NCBI GenBank assembly: GCA_005777235.1
Contig: SXND01000260.1
Coordinates: 1-45,795, forward strand
Length of the DNA stretch: 45,795 bases
Reading direction: 5' to 3'
Source of the DNA: Pseudomonadota bacterium
GTDB lineage: Bacteria > Tectomicrobia > Entotheonellia > Entotheonellales > Entotheonellaceae
In this document: one piece after another, positions 23,942 to 31,168 of the stretch
How the letters are laid out: the number at the start of each line of letters is the position of its first letter
How positions within the stretch are numbered: the first letter of the stretch is position 1
Position numbers and translations under genes: made by a program
Notes under the pieces: model-generated
Told to the model about the DNA's origin: nothing
The model's input: only the letters and a program-made list of their open reading frames with translations
The model's database searches: none

Positions 23942-24517
23942 ATGCCCGACACCGATCCCAACCAGATCCGTCTGACTGGCGAAAATTCCTTTATCCGCTT
24001 GCACTTGGAAGAAAACGGCCCGCAGATGACCCGCGTCAGCCACTGGCGTATTTTGTATTCCCCGGGTGGACCAGGTCACGTCCTCTTCATCCAAAGCGAT
24101 GTCACCGACAACCTCGTGCAGATCTACTCGGACAACATTGCCATGACGCGTTGGCTGCAAGGCGAAATCGAGAGCCTGCTCTATCCGCCCTTTGCGGATG
24201 AGGAACTGCCTGTCATCGAAGCAGTGTTCTCCAAAACGGGTGACCACTGGTCGTTCTGGACAGAGACCATCGAGTCCGACGATGAGCGCATTGCCCTCAC
24301 CTGGTACGACTTTGGTACGCCCTTCATGCTGACCGTGGCGGCGGGCAGCGTCCCAGGCCGTCCGCATGGTGTCTACAGTTGTTTTATCCCAGCCCGGCGC
24401 GCCCAGATCACGCTGAATGACCGGGTGGCGGTGGGGCAGCCCTACCCGCAGAAACGTGGCGACAAGGACAGCAGTACCGCCTGCCTGGCATGGTCAGAGA
24501 CCTGGGTACGGCCCTAA
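23942..24517 (+). CDS. Conserved-looking protein of unknown function
   Basis: A 191-residue protein that I do not recognise. It has no signal peptide or membrane helix and is acidic in the middle (PPFADEELPVIEAVF, TETIESDDERIALTWYDFG). The start is ATG 23942, because AGGAG lies 8 nt upstream; the frame is open a little further. Codon use matches its neighbours. The luciferase-like oxidoreductase starts 22 nt downstream on the same strand, so the two are likely co-transcribed and may act on the same compound. A possible -10 hexamer TATGAT lies near 23893, without a clear -35. Confidence 0.7.
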   Translation: MPDTDPNQIRLTGENSFIRLHLEENGPQMTRVSHWRILYSPGGPGHVLFIQSDVTDNLVQIYSDNIAMTRWLQGEIESLLYPPFADEELPVIEAVFSKTGDHWSFWTETIESDDERIALTWYDFGTPFMLTVAAGSVPGRPHGVYSCFIPARRAQITLNDRVAVGQPYPQKRGDKDSSTACLAWSETWVRP

Positions 24518-24539
24518 AGGGCAGAGGGGAGAGAGGCGA

Positions 24540-25583
24540 ATGGAACAGACATTACACTTGGGCGTGGTCGATCAATCGCCCGTACGCGATGATGGCACTG
24601 CGGCAGAGGCGCTGCGGGAGACCATTGCGCTGGCCATGGCGACTGAGACGATGGGCTATGAGCGCTACTGGGTGGCGGAACATCATAATGCGCCGAATTT
24701 TGCCGGCACCGCGCCGGAGATTTTGATCGGCCAGATTGCCGCACGTACGAGAAGTATCCGGGTGGGTAGCGGGGGCGTCATGCTGTCGCACTATAGCGCT
24801 TTGAAGGTCGCCGAGAATTTTCGCTTGCTCGAAACGCTCTATCCGCAGCGCATCGACCTCGGCATTGGCCGTGCCCCAGGCAGTGATCAACTCACAGCCG
24901 CGGCCCTCGCCTATCCAGGACGTCCACGTGATGTCAGCGCTTTTCCCGAGCAGATCACGGATTTGCTGGGGTATCTCAACAATACCCTCGAGCCGACGCA
25001 TTCCTTTGCCAAAGTCCACGCGGGGCCGGGGGAAGGGACCATGCCGGAAGTATGGCTCCTGGGTTCGTATACGGAATCCGCCTACCTGGCGGCCATGTTG
25101 GGACTGCCATTTGGTTACGCCCATTTTTTTGCGCAACGGGTGGAAGATGGGCCGGCCATTGTGGACAATTATCGCCAAAATTTTCGGCCTTCAGTCTATT
25201 TGGCAGCGCCGAAAGTAGCGATAGGCGTGCACGCCCTGTGCGCCGAAACCGAGGCCGAGGCGAAACGCCTGGCCTCAAGCCGCAACTTCGCCAAACTGAA
25301 AACCGCTCTCGGGCGACGTGAGGGGGTGCCGTCGGTGGAGACGGCCTTGGCGTACAAGTACCATCCGCAGGAGCTGGCCTATATTGCTGAGTTTAGTCGG
25401 TCTTATATTGATGGCACGCCGGCACAGGTGAAAGCCGGGATCGAGGCCATTGCCGAGCAATATCAGACACCGTATATCAGTGTCGTCACGATCTGCCACG
25501 GTTTTGCCGAGCGCGTGCGCTCCTATGAACTCATCGCCGAAGCCTGTGGCCTCAAGCCGCACACGGCGCCAGAGGTGCTGTAA
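24540..25583 (+). CDS. Luciferase-like flavin-dependent oxidoreductase (LLM class, MsnO8-type)
   Basis: A 347-residue TIM-barrel flavin-dependent monooxygenase or reductase of the bacterial luciferase superfamily. It matches the MsnO8/YhbW-type subgroup: LGVVDQSPVRDDGTAAEALRE at the start (residues 6-26), GYERYWVAEHHNAPNFAGTAPE (39-60), IRVGSGGVMLSHYSALKVAENF and RIDLGIGRAPGSD (about 104-116). WLLGSYTESAYLAAMLGLPFGYAHFF follows near 170-195. Flavin would be supplied as FMNH2 by a separate reductase. ATG 24540 follows GGGGAGAGAGG. The 3' end overlaps the convergent small gene by 61 nt. Substrate unknown. Confidence 0.92.
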   Translation: MEQTLHLGVVDQSPVRDDGTAAEALRETIALAMATETMGYERYWVAEHHNAPNFAGTAPEILIGQIAARTRSIRVGSGGVMLSHYSALKVAENFRLLETLYPQRIDLGIGRAPGSDQLTAAALAYPGRPRDVSAFPEQITDLLGYLNNTLEPTHSFAKVHAGPGEGTMPEVWLLGSYTESAYLAAMLGLPFGYAHFFAQRVEDGPAIVDNYRQNFRPSVYLAAPKVAIGVHALCAETEAEAKRLASSRNFAKLKTALGRREGVPSVETALAYKYHPQELAYIAEFSRSYIDGTPAQVKAGIEAIAEQYQTPYISVVTICHGFAERVRSYELIAEACGLKPHTAPEVL

Positions 25584-25807
25584 CTCTTGGCCTCGTCCTC
25601 CCTCGTCGCTTCGGGGAGACCGACGAGCTGTTCGAGGCGCTGGGCCAGCTGCCGATGCAGGGTGATGGTTTGCTGGGTTGCATCCATCGCCTGGAGAAAA
25701 GAGTGATCGGAGCGTGCCTGGACATAGCGATCCCAGGCCTGTGTTGTGGCGCACTCCGCCTGGGTAATCTCGGTGCGGAGGGTCGTCAGAATTGTTAGGA
25801 CGTGCAT
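25523..25807 (-). CDS. Small helical protein of unknown function
   Basis: A 94-residue protein with a predicted helical, possibly coiled-coil body (residues about 5-65, rich in Leu, Gln, Thr and Arg: LTTLRTEITQAEC, QQTITLHRQLAQRLEQLVG). The start is ATG 25807, because GAGGAG lies 7 nt upstream, a strong argument that the gene is real. The C-terminal 20 codons are antisense to the end of the luciferase-like gene, and that tail looks less structured. Similar small helical proteins occur widely without known role. No partner is evident. Confidence 0.5.
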   Translation of the reverse strand: MHVLTILTTLRTEITQAECATTQAWDRYVQARSDHSFLQAMDATQQTITLHRQLAQRLEQLVGLPEATREDEAKSYSTSGAVCGLRPQASAMSS

Positions 25808-25906
25808 ACTGGGCTCCTCAGAAGGCGTATCTGACATTCCTTAAAAAAACTTTTCGGCAAGAGTGCCGTGTTTCTTGAGCCTCGCGGCACCGCATTGGAG
25901 CAGAGC

Positions 25907-26857
25907 ATGCGGAGCGGCACCAGCACGTTGTCTCACGCGATCCGCCCCTGGCTGGCACGTGTCTGGGCCGTGCGCATATGCTGGTGCGTCCTCTGGTGCG
26001 CCTGGGGAGTTCAAGCGGGAGATCTGCCTGTGCCACACATAGGGAGCCTGGGTGACACCGCGGCAGTGACGTTTCGTGGGCCGTTCGGGGTCAGCGTCGG
26101 TGCGGATGGGCAGGTGTACGTCGCCGATGATCTGGCCCATACGATCTACGTGTTTGATCGCCAGCACCAGCTCCGTGCCACCATTGGGCGGCACGGCAGG
26201 AAACCTGGCGAACTCGCCTGGGTGGACGCGGTGGTGGCGGATGCGGCGGGGCATCTCTTCATTGCGGATACAGGCAACGACCGAGTGCAGGTGCTTGATC
26301 CCCACCATACCGTGCAGCGCACCTTCGGGAGGCGGGGGCAGAAGCCGGGGGAGTTTCAGAATCCGCGTGGCATTGCGCTGGACTCGCAGGGGCGCATCTA
26401 CGTGGCGGACTGGGGGAACCATCGCATCCAGGTGTTTGACCAGCAGGGCCAGCTCCTGCGGCATTTTGGCGAACTGGGCACGCAACCAGGGCAGTTCAAC
26501 AGTCCGCTCACCCTCTTCATCAATCCCGACGACCACGTCTGGGTGTGCGACTTTAAGAATCACCGCATCCAGCGCTTCAGCACCGCGGGGCAGGTGCTCG
26601 CGACCTGGGGGACGCAGGGGGCCAACGCCTTACGGTATCCGAGTGGGATTGCGCAGGATGCACAGGGGCGTGTATATGTCGCGGACTCAGGGAATCACCG
26701 CATCCAGGTGTTTACCGCCGATGGTATGTGGCTCGACGCCTGGGGGCACGATGGCGTCTTACAGGAACCGACCAGCGTGGCGGTCCGGGCGCACGGGGAG
26801 ATCTATGTGGTCGATAAAGGCCAGCGGCGCGTGCACATCTTTCCGCCGCGGCCCTGA
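25907..26857 (+). CDS. Secreted NHL-repeat beta-propeller protein
   Basis: A 316-residue exported protein. An N-terminal signal peptide (LARVWAVRICWCVLWCAWGV, cleavage probably after VQA near residue 38) is followed by a six-bladed NHL propeller. Blades repeat the pattern GxVYVADxxNHRIQVF: GQVYVADDLAHTIYVF, GHLFIADTGNDRVQVL, GRIYVADWGNHRIQVF, DHVWVCDFKNHRIQRF, GRVYVADSGNHRIQVF and GEIYVVDKGQRRVHIF. Such propellers bind proteins, glycans or RNA, or form peptidylglycine-lyase-like enzymes; no catalytic signature is clear here. The start is ATG 25907 with GGAG about 9 nt upstream; a GTG at 25868 in frame lacks a site. It stands 144 bp before tenA. Confidence 0.88.
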   Translation: MRSGTSTLSHAIRPWLARVWAVRICWCVLWCAWGVQAGDLPVPHIGSLGDTAAVTFRGPFGVSVGADGQVYVADDLAHTIYVFDRQHQLRATIGRHGRKPGELAWVDAVVADAAGHLFIADTGNDRVQVLDPHHTVQRTFGRRGQKPGEFQNPRGIALDSQGRIYVADWGNHRIQVFDQQGQLLRHFGELGTQPGQFNSPLTLFINPDDHVWVCDFKNHRIQRFSTAGQVLATWGTQGANALRYPSGIAQDAQGRVYVADSGNHRIQVFTADGMWLDAWGHDGVLQEPTSVAVRAHGEIYVVDKGQRRVHIFPPRP

Positions 26858-26945
26858 GTGGTGCTCCTACCCATGGCTGACGCGGCAAGACGGACGGGGC
26901 GCACTGTGGGGCACGGCTGGGCGGTCCTCAGCCTGTAAGCACGTG

Positions 26946-26954
26946 TGCTACAAT
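26946..26954 (+). promoter_or_regulatory. Extended -10 promoter candidate for tenA
   Basis: TG-C-TACAAT at 26946-26954 is an extended -10 box 47 nt before the tenA start. No good -35 is found 17 nt upstream, as is common for extended -10 promoters. No thiamine pyrophosphate riboswitch core is seen in the leader. Confidence 0.35.
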
Positions 26955-27001
26955 CACCCGCTAATGCGAGGCGTCTCCACGGCGGAATTGTGAGGAGTAT
27001 C

Positions 27002-27673
27002 ATGAGCCAGCCACCGTTTCATGCCCAGCTACGCCACCAGACCGACACGATCTGGGAGGCGATTTATACGCATCCGTTTGTGCAGGAAGTGGGCCAGGGG
27101 ACGCTGCAGCGCCCGGCCTTTACGTTTTTTATTCGGCAAGATTATCTCTACCTCAAAGAGTTTGCGCGCGCGCTCTGTCTCGGTGGCGCCAAGGCGGACA
27201 CCCTCGACACGCTGGCGATGTTTACCGAACATGCCGCCACGGTGGTGCGTGTGGAGCAGACCTTTCATAGCAACTTTGCCGAACAATTGGGCTTGACCGC
27301 CGAGGCCCTGGAAGCCACCTCCATGGCGCCGACCACCCGGGCCTATACACGCCATCTGCTGACCATCGCGCACAGTGGCACGCTGGGCGAAATCGTCGCC
27401 GCCGTGCTGCCGTGCTATTGGATCTACTGGGAGGTCGGCCAGCGCCTCAACCAGCACATTCCCGCCGACCCGATGTATGCGGCATGGATCCAGGCGTACG
27501 GCAACCCGGCCTTTGGCACCCATGTGCACCAGCAACTGATGCTGGTTGACCGTCTGGCGGCGCAGGCCACGGCGGCGGAACGCGCGCGCATGACGGAGCA
27601 TTTTACCCACAGCTGCCGCTATGAATTTTTATTCTGGGATCAGGCCTATCATCAGACAGTCTGGCCCGTCTAG
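27002..27673 (+). CDS. tenA: TenA-type thiaminase II / aminopyrimidine hydrolase
   Basis: A 223-residue helical enzyme of the TenA family, which hydrolyses aminopyrimidine breakdown products of thiamine to salvage HMP. The catalytic set is complete: D47 in FIRQDYLYLKEF, C138 in VLPCYWIYWEVG, and E208 in CRYEFLFWDQAY. YGNPAF and the C-terminal FLFWDQAYHQ are also typical. The length is normal. ATG 27002 is preceded by GAGGAG (5 nt). The lipoprotein gene starts 17 nt downstream. A THI5-like substrate-binding protein is encoded at 28413-29300 on the opposite strand, so a pyrimidine-salvage theme is plausible, but no other thiamine genes lie in the window. Confidence 0.93.
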   Translation: MSQPPFHAQLRHQTDTIWEAIYTHPFVQEVGQGTLQRPAFTFFIRQDYLYLKEFARALCLGGAKADTLDTLAMFTEHAATVVRVEQTFHSNFAEQLGLTAEALEATSMAPTTRAYTRHLLTIAHSGTLGEIVAAVLPCYWIYWEVGQRLNQHIPADPMYAAWIQAYGNPAFGTHVHQQLMLVDRLAAQATAAERARMTEHFTHSCRYEFLFWDQAYHQTVWPV

Positions 27674-27690
27674 CCGTGCCAGGAGGTATC

Positions 27691-28086
27691 ATGCGACGCG
27701 ATCGCTCTGTCGCCCTCGGCTTGGGACTGCTCGTCATTCTTAGTGGCTGTGTGGCCACGACAGTGGGCGGAGGGCTGAGTGCCACCGTGGGAACCTATTC
27801 CTACTTTGCACGGACGTTGGAAGTCGTCTACGGTATGTCGTTGCACAATGTCTGGCCCAAAGCGCTGGCAGCGGTGGAAAGTCTCAACTTGCAGATTGAC
27901 CGCCAACAGATCGATGGCTTAGGCGGGAACATTGAGGCACGCCGTGCCGATAGCACACGCATACAGGTCGCCCTGAAACCGAGTGGCGACCATAGTACGA
28001 GTATTCGTGTGCGCGTGGGTGAGTGGGGAGATCGGGAACAATCAGAGCGGATACAACGGACGATCCGGCAACACTTGGGCATCTAA
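27691..28086 (+). CDS. DUF3568-like lipoprotein
   Basis: A 131-residue small lipoprotein. The signal peptide ends in LVILSGC with Cys20 as the lipid anchor. The rest resembles the DUF3568 family: GTYSYFARTLEVVYGMSLHNVWPKAL followed by VESLNLQI, then a beta-rich end ADSTRIQVALKPSGDHSTSIRVRVG. The family is periplasmic or membrane-anchored and of unknown role. The start is ATG 27691 with AGGAGG 5 nt upstream; the frame opens 15 nt earlier. It lies between tenA and the HTH gene with small gaps (17 and 18 nt), so the three are probably one transcript. Confidence 0.8.
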   Translation: MRRDRSVALGLGLLVILSGCVATTVGGGLSATVGTYSYFARTLEVVYGMSLHNVWPKALAAVESLNLQIDRQQIDGLGGNIEARRADSTRIQVALKPSGDHSTSIRVRVGEWGDREQSERIQRTIRQHLGI

Positions 28087-28104
28087 CCCAGCAGAGGAGC
28101 ACGC

Positions 28105-28371
28105 ATGCGCTCACGCGAGATATTCTTTGTCCCTTGGCAAGCCGCGGATTATACCGGGCTAAAGGTGGAGGCGATCTACGAACTCCTCGCCTCCGGCGAG
28201 TTAGCGGGCGAACAAGTCAACGGTGGCTGGCGGCTCCGCAAATCCACCCTCGATACCTGGTTGGATGCGGAGGCCAGTCCAGAGGAGTTGGAGCGGCTGG
28301 CCACCAAGATGAGCCGCCTGTCGGAAGAGGAGGCACGGCAGGTGTTGGCACAAGCCCAGGAGCAACCCTGA
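28105..28371 (+). CDS. Small excisionase/MerR-like helix-turn-helix protein
   Basis: An 88-residue DNA-binding protein. Residues 10-52 form a winged helix-turn-helix of the excisionase (Xis/HTH_17) type: WQAADYTGLKVEAIYELLASGELAG (given as WQAADYTGLKV, then EAIYELLASGELAG), followed by a wing ending RLRKSTLDTWL. The tail is acidic and helical (EELERLATKMSRLSEEEARQVL). Free-standing members regulate nearby genes or act in phage and plasmid excision. No integrase is near, so a local regulator is more likely. ATG 28105 has GAGGAG (6 nt). It is the last gene of the tenA group. Confidence 0.85.
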   Translation: MRSREIFFVPWQAADYTGLKVEAIYELLASGELAGEQVNGGWRLRKSTLDTWLDAEASPEELERLATKMSRLSEEEARQVLAQAQEQP

Positions 28372-28412
28372 GGGGCTGGCCAGGCGCGCCGCCCCAGGAC
28401 GCTGACGGTCCT

Positions 28413-29300
28413 TTAGGCTCCCGGCGGTGCCACGACCACTTGCTCATACGGATGGCGTGTGGTGATGAGCTTGGCATGCAGGAAGACATCGAGGGCGGCC
28501 TCGTACGTGTCGCGTGGGATGGCCAGGGGTGGGTGCCAGCATCCCAACTGCTGGTAGTAAGCGATGGTCTGCGTCAACGCGCTGAGGTCCGTGGTCGGGA
28601 ACAACGGTTGTTCCGCACGGGCAATTTCCGCCGCAGGTGCGGTCTGCACCCACTCCCGGGCCTTGCGGTAGGCGCGCATGAAACGCACGGCCTCCGGGGT
28701 ACGCAGCCAGGCTGGCGTGGCCGACAGGCTGCTAAAGGCCACCGGACCGATCACCTCGCCCACAGACGCTACGATGTGACCCACCTGCTCGTGCACCAAT
28801 TGCTGCGGATACGGCCCTTGCTCGTGAAAATAGTCGCCCCGCCCCTGACGCCACTCGGCGAGCATATTCTCGGTGCTCCCGGCGTTCACCCCCGTCACCC
28901 CGGCCATATCCACACCCTGCTTGTGCATGGCGTAGGCCAGCATGGCTTGCGGCTGGCCCCCGTGCACAAACATGAATCCGCGGGACAGGAGCTTGGTCCA
29001 GGTAAACGCCGGGTCTGGGGTCCGACTGGCAATCAGGAAGCCGTCGCGGGCGTTGATCTGGGCAAAGTGGACGGTCGGGGGCTGCTCGCCCTTCTCCAAG
29101 GGGGCCCAACTGGACGACACCGCGGACTGGGCAACATCAATCTCTCCAGCCACCAGGAGTTGGGCCACGGCCTGGCCCGGTGGTAGGGGGGTATACGTCG
29201 GCTCAAAACCTTCTTCCTGCAAGAATCCCCCGGCAATCGCCCCCAGGAGTGGGCTATAAAAGGCTGAATGCCGCGAGGCCATGACGCGCAAAACCGTCAT
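28413..29300 (-). CDS. NMT1/THI5-like ABC substrate-binding protein without signal peptide
   Basis: A 295-residue periplasmic-binding-protein fold of the NMT1/THI5 (SsuA/ThiY) type: SPLLGAIAGGFLQEEGFEPTY (residues 16-36), AQLLVAGEIDVAQSAVSS near 46-63, and GVNAGSTENMLAEWRQGRGDYFHEQGP near 138-164. Family members bind HMP-like pyrimidines, sulfonates or nitrates, and yeast THI5 itself makes HMP. No signal peptide is visible at the N-terminus (MTVLRVMASRHSAFYSP), and no permease or ATPase gene is adjacent, so a cytoplasmic or enzymatic role is possible. ATG 29300 is preceded by GAGGGAGACAC. It converges on the tenA group. Confidence 0.85.
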   Translation of the reverse strand: MTVLRVMASRHSAFYSPLLGAIAGGFLQEEGFEPTYTPLPPGQAVAQLLVAGEIDVAQSAVSSSWAPLEKGEQPPTVHFAQINARDGFLIASRTPDPAFTWTKLLSRGFMFVHGGQPQAMLAYAMHKQGVDMAGVTGVNAGSTENMLAEWRQGRGDYFHEQGPYPQQLVHEQVGHIVASVGEVIGPVAFSSLSATPAWLRTPEAVRFMRAYRKAREWVQTAPAAEIARAEQPLFPTTDLSALTQTIAYYQQLGCWHPPLAIPRDTYEAALDVFLHAKLITTRHPYEQVVVAPPGA

Positions 29301-29351
29301 AAAGTGTGTCTCCCTCTAAAAGGAACATTGAGGATCCTAGGATAGGCTAGT

Positions 29352-29387
29352 GCCTCAACCGAGGCCTCAACCGAGGCCTCAACCGAG
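29352..29387. repeat. Tandem repeat, 3 x 12 nt
   Basis: GCCTCAACCGAG is repeated three times exactly (29352-29363, 29364-29375, 29376-29387). The last copy runs into CTCAGTTGAG, which pairs with CTCAACCGAG at 9 of 10 positions, so a hairpin can form at the repeat edge. Confidence 0.8.
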
Positions 29388-29403
29388 CTCAGTTGAGCAG
29401 TAT

Positions 29404-29464
29404 CCTGGGAGCGCCACGCGCCAGCGTGGCTTCCGGAGCCGGGCTGGAGCCCGGCGCTCCCAGG
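29404..29464. repeat. Palindromic REP-like element, copy 3, with internal hairpins
   Basis: The outer arms CCTGGGAGCGCC (29404-29415) and GGCGCTCCCAGG (29453-29464) are perfect over 12 bp. Inside are two more perfect stems: GCCACGC-GCCA-GCGTGGC (29413-29430) and GCCGGGC-TGGA-GCCCGGC (29438-29455), which overlap the outer arms by 3 nt. The element can thus fold as one long or two short hairpins. It shares the outer stem with 901-941 and 15445-15471. Confidence 0.7.
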
Positions 29465-29639
29465 GGGCAGCACCTGGCACCACAGCTCGGTGAAGGCACT
29501 AGGCGAGTATGGGGTATCGGTTACGGGAACGCAAGACAGCGGCGAGGCGGATAGCGTACAATACCACGTGTCGTCGGCGCAACTCCCTCTTGCGTCTATC
29601 CGACTCAGCACATCGCAATGGCCTGGAGAAAGACCACGC

Positions 29640-30419
29640 ATGCAGCCACCGACGACACCCGATGCCTGGCATCTCACGATTGCACAACCCGACGCGGGCT
29701 ACCGTTTTGCGCTCGATGCCTTTTTACTGGCGGATTTTATCCCCACCACGGCGCGGTCGCCGTTACTAGATCTGGGCACGGGCTGCGGGGTGATCGCGCT
29801 GTTACTGGCCCGACGCTTGCCGCACATGTCCCTCGTGGGGCTCGAGTTCCAAGCGCGTCTGGCCGCGTGGGCGGGGCACAATGTCCGTGACAACGGCCTG
29901 CAGCAGCGTCTGGAGATCGTGCAGGGTGATATCCGTCAGGCGACCTCACTCTTTGCGCCGGCGAGTTTTGGCACGGTGGTGTGTAATCCGCCCTACCGCG
30001 CTGTCAGCCATGGTCGCCTGAACCCTCACCCCGAGAAAGCCATGGCCCGCCACGAACTGACGGTGACGTTGCCGCAACTGCTTCAGGCCATCACCCACGT
30101 GCTGGAGCGGCGCGGCGTCTGTGGGCTGATCTACCATCCCTCACGCCTGTCCGAGCTCTGTGCCCGTTTGGAAGAGGCGCACCTGCGCCCTCGGCGTCTA
30201 CGGCTGGTCCATGCCACGGCAGCCACCCCCGCCACGATGGTGCTGGTGGAGGCCGTGCGCGAGGGACGCCAGGCCCTCACCGTGCTGCCACCGCTGTGTG
30301 TGTACGAGACATCGGGGGTGTACAGCGCGGAAATGCAGGCCATTTTTCGGGGGCGTGACCTGCCATCGGCAGGGTGCATAGCAAAGGAAAGTACACGTGT
30401 CGTCCACCGCACATCCTGA
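29640..30419 (+). CDS. TrmN6/YfiC-like SAM-dependent methyltransferase
   Basis: A 259-residue class I methyltransferase resembling TrmN6 (tRNA1(Val) adenine-37 N6-methyltransferase). Features are the N-terminal QPDAGYRFALDAFLLADFI, the SAM-binding motif I LLDLGTGCGVIALLLARR (about 42-59), GLEFQARLAAWAGHNV with the acidic ribose-binding Glu, GDIRQ and the catalytic NPPY motif in VVCNPPYRAVSHGR near 121-134. The NPPY is typical of N6-adenine enzymes. ATG 29640 has GGAG about 11 nt upstream. Its 3' end overlaps the start of rsmI by 23 nt, so the two RNA-modification genes are translationally linked. It could modify rRNA or a protein glutamine instead, but the tRNA role is most likely. Confidence 0.82.
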   Translation: MQPPTTPDAWHLTIAQPDAGYRFALDAFLLADFIPTTARSPLLDLGTGCGVIALLLARRLPHMSLVGLEFQARLAAWAGHNVRDNGLQQRLEIVQGDIRQATSLFAPASFGTVVCNPPYRAVSHGRLNPHPEKAMARHELTVTLPQLLQAITHVLERRGVCGLIYHPSRLSELCARLEEAHLRPRRLRLVHATAATPATMVLVEAVREGRQALTVLPPLCVYETSGVYSAEMQAIFRGRDLPSAGCIAKESTRVVHRTS

Positions 30420-31134
30420 GGATCACCATCCCATCCCGGCCAGCACCACGGCAGACGTCGGCGTGCTCTACATCGTCGCCACCCCGATCGGCAATCTGGA
30501 AGATATTACCCTGCGCGCCTTGCGTATTCTGGGCAGCGTGGATGTGATCGCTGCGGAGGACACCCGCCATACACGTCAACTCTTGACGCATCACGGCCTG
30601 TCGCGGCCTCTCGTGAGCTATCACGACCATAATGAGATGGGGCAAGCACCGCGCCTACTCAGCATGCTGCAAGCGGGGAAAAGTATCGCCTTGGTCACCG
30701 ATGCCGGGACGCCTGGTATTGCGGACCCCGCCTACTATTTGTTGCAAGCCGTGATCCCGCACGCCATTCCCATCGTGCCCATTCCCGGTCCCACCGCCGC
30801 CATGGCCGCGCTCACGGTGTCCGGGCTGCCCATGGAGCGTTTTGTCTTTGAAGGGTTTTTGCCGGTGAAAAGTGGACGGCGCCGGCAGCGTCTGGCAGCA
30901 CTGGTCGAGGAAACGCGCACCGTGGTGCTCTACGAATCGCCCCATCGCCTGCTGCGTCTGTTGCAAGAACTCGTCGAACACCTGGGGCCGGAACGTCGTC
31001 TGGTGGTGGCGCGTGAACTGACCAAACGCTTTGAGGAAGTCGCACGCGGCACCACAGCAACCCTCCTGGCGCTGTTCCAGACGCGGACGGTGCGGGGGGA
31101 ATTGACCCTCGTGATCGGCGGGAGCCAGTCGTAA
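30397..31134 (+). CDS. rsmI: 16S rRNA (cytidine1402-2'-O)-methyltransferase
   Basis: A 245-residue tetrapyrrole-methylase-fold enzyme that methylates the ribose of C1402 in 16S rRNA, fine-tuning the P site of the ribosome. RsmI motifs are clear: LYIVATPIGNLEDITLRALRIL (here residues 24-45, given in part), DVIAAEDTRHTRQLLTHHG, LVSYHDHNE, IALVTDAGTPGIADPAYYLL, VPIPGPTAAMAALTVSGLP, FVFEGFLP and VLYESPHRLLRLL. The length is slightly short, missing only the optional C-terminal extension. The start is GTG 30397, with AAGGA about 10 nt upstream, inside the previous gene. Identification is secure. Confidence 0.95.
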   Translation: MSSTAHPEDHHPIPASTTADVGVLYIVATPIGNLEDITLRALRILGSVDVIAAEDTRHTRQLLTHHGLSRPLVSYHDHNEMGQAPRLLSMLQAGKSIALVTDAGTPGIADPAYYLLQAVIPHAIPIVPIPGPTAAMAALTVSGLPMERFVFEGFLPVKSGRRRQRLAALVEETRTVVLYESPHRLLRLLQELVEHLGPERRLVVARELTKRFEEVARGTTATLLALFQTRTVRGELTLVIGGSQS

Positions 31135-31168
31135 CGCTCTCCCCGACGCTATGAGAGAAGGGGTTTGT

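Larger units (their letters stand above)
29301..29639. other. Repeat-rich intergenic region between divergent genes
   Basis: This 339-bp gap holds three tandem copies of a 12-nt unit (29352-29387) and a multi-stem palindrome (29404-29464). A possible -10 TACAAT near 29557, without a -35, might serve the methyltransferase gene. No gene is supported here. Confidence 0.6.

Noticed and set aside
24552..25178. Minus-strand frame of 208 codons in the luciferase-like gene
   Set aside because: It is fully inside a clearly recognised gene on the other strand and lacks motifs.
26858..27001. TPP riboswitch upstream of tenA
   Set aside because: The conserved CUGAGA and the paired pyrimidine-sensor helix are not found in the leader.
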